Shown one piece after another: positions 7,312 to 14,908 of a DNA stretch of 23,602 nucleotides. The number at the start of each line of letters is the position of its first letter. Positions within the stretch are counted from its first letter, which is position 1. The position numbers were made by a program, and so were the translations under genes. Under the pieces are notes generated by a model, which searched no databases, was not told the DNA's origin, and worked only from the letters and a program-made list of their open reading frames with translations. Source of the stretch: an uncultured Prevotella sp. (GTDB lineage: Bacteria > Bacteroidota > Bacteroidia > Bacteroidales > Bacteroidaceae); the NCBI GenBank assembly GCA_937907705.1, contig CALCVP010000077.1, positions 1 to 23,602 on the forward strand, written 5' to 3'.

Positions 7312-9039
7312 ATGAAAAGAATATTATTGCCTCTTTTGGGGCTTTTCATGTCAATGACCATATGGGCCATGCCAGCAAAGCCCGGCATTGTAACCATGAC
7401 ACAGCCTGACGGAACCAAAATTCAAGTTTACATCCACGGCGATGAGCACTTTCACTATTATGAAACGTTAGACGGTAAAGTACTGCTTCCTGCAGCAGAC
7501 GGTACACTGAAGTATGCCGAACTGGATGCCAACGGAAAGGTAGTGGCAGGAAAAGTCAGCGCAAGCAATGCGGCAAAGCGCAGCGCAAAAGAAACCAATG
7601 CTGCCAACAAAGCCAATGCCTCGGCAACAGCCATGAGACAAGCTCTCGTGGCACAGGCAGAACAAGCCATGGAAAAAGCTACCCAACCTGGCAGTATCAA
7701 GGTGAAATTTCCTACAAAAGGCACCGTACGTGGACTGATTGTATTGGCAGAGTACCAAGACATCAAGTTCTCAAAGCAAGGCACACTTGAGCGCTTTCAG
7801 CAGATGGCCATGGCAGATGACTATCAAGGCGAGAACGCACCGGGCAGTATGCGCGACTATTTCATTACACAATCCGGCGGTCAGTTCACACCGGAATTTG
7901 ACGTAGTAGGTCCCGTTACATTGCCAAACAAGCGCGTTTATTATGGCGGTTCAGACACAGGAAGCGAGCGCATCACCGACATGATGAAGGATGCTGCCAC
8001 GTTAGCACATGACCAGTTGGGCGTAAACTTCTCCAAATACGATGCCAACAACGATGGATATGTTGACTTCTTCTATGTTATCTTTGCCGGACACGGACAG
8101 GCACAAGGCGGACCTGAAGAATGTGTATGGCCCGCGGCCATCGACCTTAGCGATGATGTGTCTATACCAGAGATGGACGGCATGTTTCTGGGTCGTTCGG
8201 CTTGCAGCTGCGAACTCAGTGGAGGCTCAGGCGAAACGCTGGACGGTATCGGCACATTCTGCCATGAATTCAGCCATATCTTAGGCTTGCCCGATGTGTA
8301 TGACGTAAACTATGCAGGCTTCTACGGCATGAACCATTACGACATTATGGACCGTGGCGGATACAACAACGACGGCAAGACGCCTTGTGGATACACTGCC
8401 ATGGATAAATATACGGTAGGATGGCTCACACCAACAGTACTGGACAAGACGCAGAAAGATTTGAAACTGGAAGACCTTGCCACTTCCAACCAAACCTACT
8501 TCATCGTTTCGCCTACCGACAAAAACGAATACTACACACTCGAAAACAGGCAAGCCAACAAATGGGATGCGGGTCTGCCAGGACATGGTCTGCTGATTTC
8601 TCATATCAAATACTCACAGATATTGTGGAACACCAACCGTGTCAACACACCTAAATCCGGTTTTGAGCATATACAGCTCATTCCTGCCGACAACCGTTGG
8701 GACGATAAAGACGAAACCAATCCACTGGCTGAAGCCAACGATGTATTTCCTGGCGTAGATGGGCTTTATACCGAATTTACTGCCACTACAAAGCCTGCAC
8801 TTACCTGGCGCACAGGAGATTCTTCTGAAGGACAAGGCATCACCAACATCCGCTTGCAGGACGGGGTGGTTACATTCGACTACAACAATGTAAGCACAGG
8901 AATAGAAGCCATCACCAAGAGCAACGCTGCAAGCTCCGCTACACCTTATTATACATTGGAAGGTGTGAAGATGCACAACAGCAACAATCTGCCTAAAGGC
9001 ATCTATATACACGGCAACAAGAAAGTGATTGTGAAATAA
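7312..9039 (+). CDS. Secreted M6-family zinc metalloprotease
   Basis: Extracellular endopeptidase of the M6 (immune inhibitor A-like) family. The 575-residue product has a signal peptide (about 1-19), then a propeptide-like region with QPDGTKIQVYIHGDEHFHYY (31-50), common in Bacteroidales M6 proteins. The catalytic domain has the zinc site HEFSHILGLPD at 318-328: H318, H322 and D328 are the likely zinc ligands and E319 the catalytic base. The YDANNDGYVDFFYVIFAGHG stretch upstream is typical of the family and may bind calcium. The protein ends in a short tail (YYTLEG, LPKGIYIHGNKKVIVK) like type IX secretion signals. A 35-base gap with no terminator separates it from the next gene, so the two are probably co-transcribed. 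Substrates cannot be deduced. Confidence 0.93.
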   Translation: MKRILLPLLGLFMSMTIWAMPAKPGIVTMTQPDGTKIQVYIHGDEHFHYYETLDGKVLLPAADGTLKYAELDANGKVVAGKVSASNAAKRSAKETNAANKANASATAMRQALVAQAEQAMEKATQPGSIKVKFPTKGTVRGLIVLAEYQDIKFSKQGTLERFQQMAMADDYQGENAPGSMRDYFITQSGGQFTPEFDVVGPVTLPNKRVYYGGSDTGSERITDMMKDAATLAHDQLGVNFSKYDANNDGYVDFFYVIFAGHGQAQGGPEECVWPAAIDLSDDVSIPEMDGMFLGRSACSCELSGGSGETLDGIGTFCHEFSHILGLPDVYDVNYAGFYGMNHYDIMDRGGYNNDGKTPCGYTAMDKYTVGWLTPTVLDKTQKDLKLEDLATSNQTYFIVSPTDKNEYYTLENRQANKWDAGLPGHGLLISHIKYSQILWNTNRVNTPKSGFEHIQLIPADNRWDDKDETNPLAEANDVFPGVDGLYTEFTATTKPALTWRTGDSSEGQGITNIRLQDGVVTFDYNNVSTGIEAITKSNAASSATPYYTLEGVKMHNSNNLPKGIYIHGNKKVIVK

Positions 9040-9074
9040 TTGAAAGTCTATATATACATTTAACTAAAACAACA

Positions 9075-11564
9075 ATGCGTATGAAAAGAATCTTACTCAC
9101 ATCGGCAAGCATGTTGATAGCGGCTGTCGGCTTCGCACAAAGCTCGATAGAAACAGCTGTTGACATGAAAAAAGGTGACAACCAGTTTACCAACGAGCAA
9201 GCCACAGAACGCTCTAACGCCTACTGGAAATACACCTCTACACAAGACGAGGCTATCATAGCCACTGCCATCAACAGCAGTAACCTCATGTGCTACATGC
9301 TGGATGAAAACGGGCAACAAAAGCAAATAGAAGGCAGTTCATACACTACTTTCGAAGATGGCAAGTCAAACGTGGCCACTGTATTTCCTGCTCCAAAGGG
9401 CAAGACCGTGTATATCTGTGCCAACGGTTATCAAGTGATGGGTTTCAATGCAGACATTGAAGACTCGCCCAACGTTATGAAAGGTTCATCAGAGAATGAC
9501 TGGGCAGAGATTATTCCCGGCAAAATGCAGCTTTTCTACAATGGAGACAACTGGCGCACTGAGCCTGTCTGTGCCACCTATACTCCTGACAAGGACGGGG
9601 TATTGAAGATAACATCTTACGCTAACGTCAATTATGCCACCGACGAGGCTGGCGTGCAATACACATTTGATTACGACCGCGACAAGTATGTCAACGTTGG
9701 CGCTATCAAGGTTACCGGTGGCCGCGAGAATAAAATCAAGATTTACAGCTATGGTCCTATCTACTTCTCTTCCGAGATGACATATCCACAGCCGGGTTCT
9801 TACGAAATGCCATTCTCAATAGCAGAAGGTGCCAACGCTGTTCCTAAGGCAGAAGGCACTTACTGGTACACGGTTGCCGTGGGAGAAGACGGTATGCTCA
9901 ACATCACAAGTACCGATGCACTCACCGATGGACAGCTCTCACTCTACAGTAGCACCTATAACGTTAGTGCCAACCGCCCTGATGCGCAATCAGTAGCAGG
10001 CTCTTACAACCTTACTTATGCTGCCAAAGCCAATACTACCTATTATATTAAAGTGGAAAAGAAAGGCACCGAAGCTGAACAGTCATTCAACTATAACTTG
10101 AAAGCTTATGAAGATGGCGACACAGAAGACAAGCCTATCTATATTACAGACTTCAGCCAAACCTTCAGCGTGCCTGCAGGTGCTACCAAATATTATGCTG
10201 TCAGCCTCAACGCCAACGAGAAAAAGAACCTTACCGTTGCCGCTACTTCTGAGGTAAAAGATGCCAATACACAGGTGTCTGTCTATCAATATTCATACAG
10301 CGCAGTCAATGGCAATGCCTCTGTTACCACTGTCGTTGACGGCGGTTATTATGGAAGCACATACAAGATTCGCTGGACATCAAAAGAGACAGGCGACATC
10401 AACTTCAAAGTTTCGCTTGAAAACTTGGCACAAGGCGATGACATCAGCAATCCTATTGAAGCACAACTCGGCGACAACACCTTGCCTTCTGACGGTACAA
10501 AATACTATCTCTACAAGGCTACTGCTGCCGGCAAGCTACAAGTTACCGTGCCTGATGGCGTAACAGTGTCATTCCCAAAATCTGAATACACATACCAAGG
10601 TTCTTATGAGACTACTGTAACCGGCAACACTTATGCCATCAGTGCAGAAGCCGATACTGACTACCGCATGATTTTCAGCAACGCAGTCAAGGGTGGAGTA
10701 TTCACCGTTTCTTATGGCGAATGGAAGCCAGGCGAGGCCGCTTCCTGCCCACTTGAAGTGAGCGATGGCAGCTACACTTTAGGTAAAGATGTAACAAGCA
10801 ACCTCTGGCTCAAATATACAGTAAAGAAAGATGGCATCTTGACCATTGACGCTTCTGCCATTCCTTACGATTACAGCAACAATATCAGCTACTGTCCAGA
10901 GAGCAATCAGCAGAATTTGCAAAGTGTTTATACTTACACTGACGGTCAAAGCATCTACAAGACCAGCTTTAGCGCAAGCGCTGGCGATACCTATCTCGTA
11001 CAGGTGAAGCTCACCCAAGCTTATGAAGGCAAGCAAATACTCTTCGTTGAGCGTGATGCTGAAGCTGGTGAGACTGTAAGCAATCCTCTTGTCCTTATCC
11101 CAGGCGAAACGCTTCAGGTGCCAGAGGCTTCTACCAACAAGCCTGTATGGATCAAGATGACCTTACAACCCGGTGAAGTTAAGTTCACAGCAGACGGCTA
11201 CTTCTCTGCTTATCTCTACAAAGGTGAGGAAAATGCCAAGAACGATTACATGGGTTCTTACTTCCGCATGGACCAAATTGGTGGCGGACAAGGCTCTACC
11301 ACAGCCCAGTTTGAACGCACTCAGACCGTTACCAGTGCCGATGCGGGAGACTATTACTTGAAAGTCCAGTCTGGCAACAGCTTCAATTTCAAGGCCACTG
11401 GAGAAGGCATTGCTACCGGTATCCATGCTGTCAACAGTCAAGACAAGGCTTATCCCGTAGCTTACTACGACTTGAACGGTGTAAAACGTCAGACTCCGCA
11501 GACTGGTATCAATCTTGTCAAGATGTCCAACGGCAAAATCGTAAAGATGGTTATTGGCAAATAA
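9075..11564 (+). CDS. Secreted seven-repeat beta-sandwich protein with sorting tail
   Basis: An 829-residue exported protein of no family I can name with certainty. The signal peptide ends at about residue 21 (VGFAQ); translation may start at the second ATG (Met3). The body consists of about seven repeats of roughly 100-110 residues. Each has an NP(I/L)-like strand, an aromatic strand and a GxLxIT strand, as in EDGMLNIT (271-278), AGKLQVT (485-491) and KDGILTID (585-592). The GxLxIT positions fall near 60, 175, 273, 384, 486, 587 and 700. The pattern resembles bacterial pre-peptidase C-terminal (PPC) domains. The end, YYDLNGVKRQ then TGINLVKMSNGKIVK, is a type IX-like tail. No catalytic motif is seen. 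Following the M6 protease at 35 bases, it may be an adhesion or scaffold partner. Confidence 0.8.
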   Translation: MRMKRILLTSASMLIAAVGFAQSSIETAVDMKKGDNQFTNEQATERSNAYWKYTSTQDEAIIATAINSSNLMCYMLDENGQQKQIEGSSYTTFEDGKSNVATVFPAPKGKTVYICANGYQVMGFNADIEDSPNVMKGSSENDWAEIIPGKMQLFYNGDNWRTEPVCATYTPDKDGVLKITSYANVNYATDEAGVQYTFDYDRDKYVNVGAIKVTGGRENKIKIYSYGPIYFSSEMTYPQPGSYEMPFSIAEGANAVPKAEGTYWYTVAVGEDGMLNITSTDALTDGQLSLYSSTYNVSANRPDAQSVAGSYNLTYAAKANTTYYIKVEKKGTEAEQSFNYNLKAYEDGDTEDKPIYITDFSQTFSVPAGATKYYAVSLNANEKKNLTVAATSEVKDANTQVSVYQYSYSAVNGNASVTTVVDGGYYGSTYKIRWTSKETGDINFKVSLENLAQGDDISNPIEAQLGDNTLPSDGTKYYLYKATAAGKLQVTVPDGVTVSFPKSEYTYQGSYETTVTGNTYAISAEADTDYRMIFSNAVKGGVFTVSYGEWKPGEAASCPLEVSDGSYTLGKDVTSNLWLKYTVKKDGILTIDASAIPYDYSNNISYCPESNQQNLQSVYTYTDGQSIYKTSFSASAGDTYLVQVKLTQAYEGKQILFVERDAEAGETVSNPLVLIPGETLQVPEASTNKPVWIKMTLQPGEVKFTADGYFSAYLYKGEENAKNDYMGSYFRMDQIGGGQGSTTAQFERTQTVTSADAGDYYLKVQSGNSFNFKATGEGIATGIHAVNSQDKAYPVAYYDLNGVKRQTPQTGINLVKMSNGKIVKMVIGK

Positions 11565-11607
11565 CCAAGCCTTAGCAAAATAATCAATACATATATGTAA
11601 CAATCTT

Positions 11608-11643
11608 CGGGCGGCAGATTCGTTTACCGCCCGTTTATTTTAT
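11608..11643 (+). terminator. Terminator after the seven-repeat protein gene
   Basis: CGGGCGG (11608-11614) pairs perfectly with CCGCCCG (11627-11633) across a 12-base loop, followed by TTTATTTTAT. The T-tract ends about ten bases before the next start codon at 11653, so the structure may also control the downstream gene. Confidence 0.85.
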
Positions 11644-11652
11644 CATTAAAAA

Positions 11653-13602
11653 ATGAAGTTTTCGTATCTTTTATTATCGCTGATGCTTGCTGCTGCAAGC
11701 ATGGATGCACAGTCAGCATACCCCTCAACAGAGGGCATTGTCTGCCAACAGCTGGTCTCCACACCCATCAAGGCCACACCCCATGCACCTGTAAAAGCCC
11801 CCGAATTGGCAGACAACCAGAAATATATAGGCAATGATATGGACGATGTCTGTACAGCAGGGTTTGGCATTGCCAACTATGACGGTCCATTCAAAGCCGC
11901 CGGTTTCTTGTCAAAAAGCATGCTGGCCAACTTCGACGGATGCAAGATTATAGGTATGCGCTTCTATCTCTGCGAAGCTATCGGAGCATCAACAGCCTTT
12001 GTCCGCCCCGTAGCAGCCAACAACTATGTGAGCGACCCCCTCTTTTCCAAAGACATAAAAAATACCGTAGCCGGGTGGAACTATGTGCTGTTTGACTATC
12101 CATACACCATCAGTGCCAACATGACGCTGCGTGGCTTGATGGCAGGTTATGACTTTACACAAACTGACTCTTATCCACTGGGGGTCAGCGGCACAGGCAT
12201 TGACTCCGGTTTCATGATTTACGGCAACCTCGACAAAGGCGAAGGATGGTACAATCTCGGCACAAGCTATGGCAACCTCATGGTTCAGCTGCTCATTGAA
12301 CGCGACGGCGGCTTCCTGTCTTCAGACCTTTCCATGGACAAGGTACTGCCTATCAAGTTTGCCAAAGCAGGCGAAAGCTATAACCTTGGCTTCTATTGCC
12401 ACAACATGGGCACCACTCCTACCACCAATGCCACATTCGGTATTGCGGTAGACGGCACCGAAGTGTCTGACTTTACCACCGAAGACGCCATTGGCGAAGA
12501 CCAAGTATACGTAAACAACACATTCAGCATGCCCGCCAACATGGCCACTGGCCAACATCAGCTCTCTGTTTACGTAAAGAAAGTAAATGGCAACGCTCCT
12601 GAAGGTAACCTCAACAACGATGCTTTGCAGTCTACTTTCAAGGTTTACCAAGAGAGTTTTCCACGCCAGAAGCAATTGGTTGAGCAATTCACATCACAGT
12701 ATTGCACCTATTGCCCGCGTGGATATAATGTATTAAACAAGCTCACAGAAAAGCGCAATGACATAGCTTGGGTATCTGTTCACTGCGATATGGGCGGCTC
12801 ACAGATAGACGAATATACGATTGCCGACACCTACAACTTCGGCATTTTCTCTTGTCAAGGCAACCTGCCTTCGGCTTCTTTCAACCGGTATTTTATTGAC
12901 AACGGCTATTACAGCACCATAGGCTTGAGCATTCCCTACCCTGCTGACCAGACAGAAGAAGGTGCAGACTTGCTCAACCAGGTTTTGAATCTCTCTGAAA
13001 ACGAGTATCCAACCTTTGCCACCATTGACCTTGCCACAAGCTATGATGCAGACAACCGACAATTAGACGTGAAGGTATCGGGCAAGACCACTGCCGATGC
13101 AGCAGAGATGTTGGGCAATGATGCCGTGCTTACTGTTTACCTGACCGAAGATGGACTGTGGGGCAAGCAAAAAAACGAAGGTGTCATGATGAACCGCTAC
13201 CCGCATGACCATGTGTTAAGACAGGTGTTAACCTCCATTTACGGCAATGAGCTGAACGCCAACGACAGCCATTATGAACAGAACTTCACCGTAACGCTGG
13301 ACAAAAAGTGGAATGCCGACAACATGCACGTCATTGCTGTCATCAGCCGTCCTATGAAAACGACAGTCAAAAACGGCACTACCCTATTGACATCGGCAAA
13401 CAATGACCTTTGGGTGGACAACACCGAGACGGTAAAGTTAGGCGAAAGCGTATCTACCGACATACAAGGCGTTATTGAGCATCATGGCAACAGTGCCCAA
13501 GGCCGCATCTACAACCTTAGCGGAAGCTATGTAGGCAAATCGCTCCAGACACTGCCTAAGGGACTGTATATCAAGGATGGACACAAGTATATAGTAAAAT
13601 AA
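11653..13602 (+). CDS. Omp28-like exported protein with thioredoxin-type CxxC and sorting tail
   Basis: A 649-residue exported protein. The signal peptide spans about 1-20 (SMDAQSA). Residues about 55-205 form a beta-rich domain of unknown type, followed near 215-330 by a CARDB-like immunoglobulin-type domain. The segment VEQFTSQYCTYCPRGYNVLN places a CxxC pair at C351 and C354, as in the Omp28 family, whose members have a thioredoxin-like fold. More strands and the C-terminal tail follow, ending LPKGLYIKDGHKYIVK, similar to type IX secretion signals. A role in disulfide chemistry outside the cytoplasm is possible, but many Omp28 relatives have no proven activity. The gene starts just after a terminator and I see no standard promoter in the 89-base gap, so read-through is likely. 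The gene ends at a bidirectional terminator. Confidence 0.85.
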   Translation: MKFSYLLLSLMLAAASMDAQSAYPSTEGIVCQQLVSTPIKATPHAPVKAPELADNQKYIGNDMDDVCTAGFGIANYDGPFKAAGFLSKSMLANFDGCKIIGMRFYLCEAIGASTAFVRPVAANNYVSDPLFSKDIKNTVAGWNYVLFDYPYTISANMTLRGLMAGYDFTQTDSYPLGVSGTGIDSGFMIYGNLDKGEGWYNLGTSYGNLMVQLLIERDGGFLSSDLSMDKVLPIKFAKAGESYNLGFYCHNMGTTPTTNATFGIAVDGTEVSDFTTEDAIGEDQVYVNNTFSMPANMATGQHQLSVYVKKVNGNAPEGNLNNDALQSTFKVYQESFPRQKQLVEQFTSQYCTYCPRGYNVLNKLTEKRNDIAWVSVHCDMGGSQIDEYTIADTYNFGIFSCQGNLPSASFNRYFIDNGYYSTIGLSIPYPADQTEEGADLLNQVLNLSENEYPTFATIDLATSYDADNRQLDVKVSGKTTADAAEMLGNDAVLTVYLTEDGLWGKQKNEGVMMNRYPHDHVLRQVLTSIYGNELNANDSHYEQNFTVTLDKKWNADNMHVIAVISRPMKTTVKNGTTLLTSANNDLWVDNTETVKLGESVSTDIQGVIEHHGNSAQGRIYNLSGSYVGKSLQTLPKGLYIKDGHKYIVK

Positions 13603-13656
13603 GGCTATTCATTGCACCTCTACCGCAAAGAGTGCGGTCACGGACAATTCTATAAC

Positions 13657-13701
13657 AGTAAAACTCCCACATGGCCATTTAAGCCATGTGGGAGTTTTAC
13701 T
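13657..13701. terminator. Perfect bidirectional terminator between convergent genes
   Basis: A 19-base perfect inverted repeat: AGTAAAACTCCCACATGGC at 13657-13675 and its exact complement at 13683-13701, with a 7-base loop. The A-run on the left and the T-run on the right are inside the stem, so the hairpin can end transcripts coming from either side. It lies 54 bases after the Omp28-like gene and 117 bases from the stop of the opposing beta-barrel gene. Confidence 0.88.
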
Positions 13702-13818
13702 TTCCATCAACCCTTGCTCAACCGATCCATCCTGCTGAAGCATAAAAGTTATTTTCTACCAACTCATCGGAATTGGCCAATAGAGAAAAAAACGATTACG
13801 CCCAACGGGAAAGCGCCT

Positions 13819-14526
13819 TTAAAGTTCGAACTTATAACCTAAAGTAAAGGTAAGCCATTTATTCTTTGACTCATATTCTACCTTTTTGCTATATATATTG
13901 GTCAAGCCAATATTGTAGCGTGCATCCAGCATAATCCCCATCCACTCATACGAGATGCCTACCGGAATAGAAAAGCTCACATTACGGCAACTCAAGTCTT
14001 GGTTTACTTCCTTGGTCTCGGCATACTCATAGCGTCCCAACTCATCACGGTTAAACAGCGTTGTCTCGCTTTTCTCTTTGGCAGAAAGGGCAAAACCAGC
14101 CTGCACGCCAGCTTTCAGTGCCAAGCCTCTGCCCACATATAAATTAGCCAACAGGGGCACATTAATGTATTGCAAGTCAACAGACTGACCGTGCACCCCC
14201 TCATAGTCATACTTAGGGTCCTGCGCCTTTACCTCATAATCATCATAAGATGCACCTTGCTGGGTAAAATAAGCACCCAACGACAGCGAGAGAGGCTTCA
14301 GCAACTGATATTCTACATCTGCACCTGCCACAAACCCCGACTTGTTTTTGGAGTTTAACGCACCGGCAGCCGTATACAACTCGTTGTTGGTCAAATTGGC
14401 TATACTCAGGCCTGCACGCGGTGTTACGGCAAAGTGCCCCACCGGCAACTGTCCAAAAGCTGTAGTGGCAACAGCCGACAGCAACACTGTCAACATCAAT
14501 ATTACTTTTTTCATCATTCTATACAT
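13819..14526 (-). CDS. Small outer-membrane beta-barrel protein (PorT-like family)
   Basis: A predicted outer-membrane protein of up to 235 residues. Translation could start at 14526, 14517 or 14514; the last (MKKVILML) gives the best signal peptide, cleaved after TTAFGQ. The mature part alternates polar and hydrophobic residues in strands such as VTPRAGLSIANL, LSLSLGAYFTQQG, LALKAGVQAGFAL and IMLDARYNIGLTNIY, and ends in LTFTLGYKFEL, as expected of an 8-10-strand barrel of the outer-membrane beta-barrel/PorT-like type. No enzymatic residue is evident. It stands alone, convergent with the Omp28-like gene. PorT itself is part of the type IX system, but this general family is large, so no such role should be assumed. 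Confidence 0.82.
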   Translation of the reverse strand: MYRMMKKVILMLTVLLSAVATTAFGQLPVGHFAVTPRAGLSIANLTNNELYTAAGALNSKNKSGFVAGADVEYQLLKPLSLSLGAYFTQQGASYDDYEVKAQDPKYDYEGVHGQSVDLQYINVPLLANLYVGRGLALKAGVQAGFALSAKEKSETTLFNRDELGRYEYAETKEVNQDLSCRNVSFSIPVGISYEWMGIMLDARYNIGLTNIYSKKVEYESKNKWLTFTLGYKFEL

Positions 14527-14908
14527 TATATATTAATGGTAATGCTCTATCACCGCACATGACTTCATGACACTGCGGTCTATATACAACAAACGATAAA
14601 ATGCCCTAAATATTGCATTCCTACCACAATCAATCCCGCCCCACACCGCATATTTTCAACTTCCGTTTTTTTCCCCCCCCTCATGCGCCCAGCATCAACT
14701 CTCTTACAATATAGGCTTTCTGCTACACCTACGCAAGAACAGTGCAACAAGCCCCCGATTGCACTGCTTTCGATAAGCAATAGCTATGCTATTGGAAGCC
14801 AAAAGCATAGCTATTGCAAGGGCGATTGCGGTGCAATCGGAGGCCATGATATACCTTGATAAAACAAAATATTGAATTACAGCCCTTTAATATTCATATC
14901 AAGAATTA
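14527..14908. other. Intergenic spacer between the beta-barrel gene and susD
   Basis: No convincing gene. It carries a short inverted repeat (ACCGCA 14552-14557, TGCGGT 14574-14579), a homopolymer junction of seven T then eight C (14666-14680) and a nested palindromic repeat (14755-14840). No standard terminator with a T-tract follows susD; the palindromes may serve as its 3' end. I found no clear promoter for the beta-barrel gene. Confidence 0.65.
14755..14840. repeat. REP-like nested palindromic repeat, copy 2
   Basis: Inner arms: GCAATAGCTATGCT (14777-14790) and its perfect complement AGCATAGCTATTGC (14804-14817), 14 bp with a 13-base loop. Outer arms: CCGATTGCACTGC (14755-14767) and GCGGTGCAATCGG (14828-14840), 12 of 13 paired. 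CGATTGC (14823-14829) can also pair locally with GCAATCG (14833-14839). The AGCATAGCTAT core and the TTGCAnTGCAAT-like motif are shared with 4538-4644. Confidence 0.7.

Noticed and set aside
13622..13638. ACCGCA/TGCGGT hairpin, with the same arms again at 14552-14579
   Set aside because: The arms are only six bases with different loops; two such matches flanking the beta-barrel gene can be chance.
14590..14598. TATCGTTTG on the minus strand as a promoter for the beta-barrel gene
   Set aside because: It has one base too many between TA and TTTG, and no matching -33 element was found.
14855..14903. CTTGATA/TATCAAG inverted repeat as a susD terminator
   Set aside because: It is a weak A/T-rich 7-bp stem with a 35-base loop and no T-tract on the minus strand.
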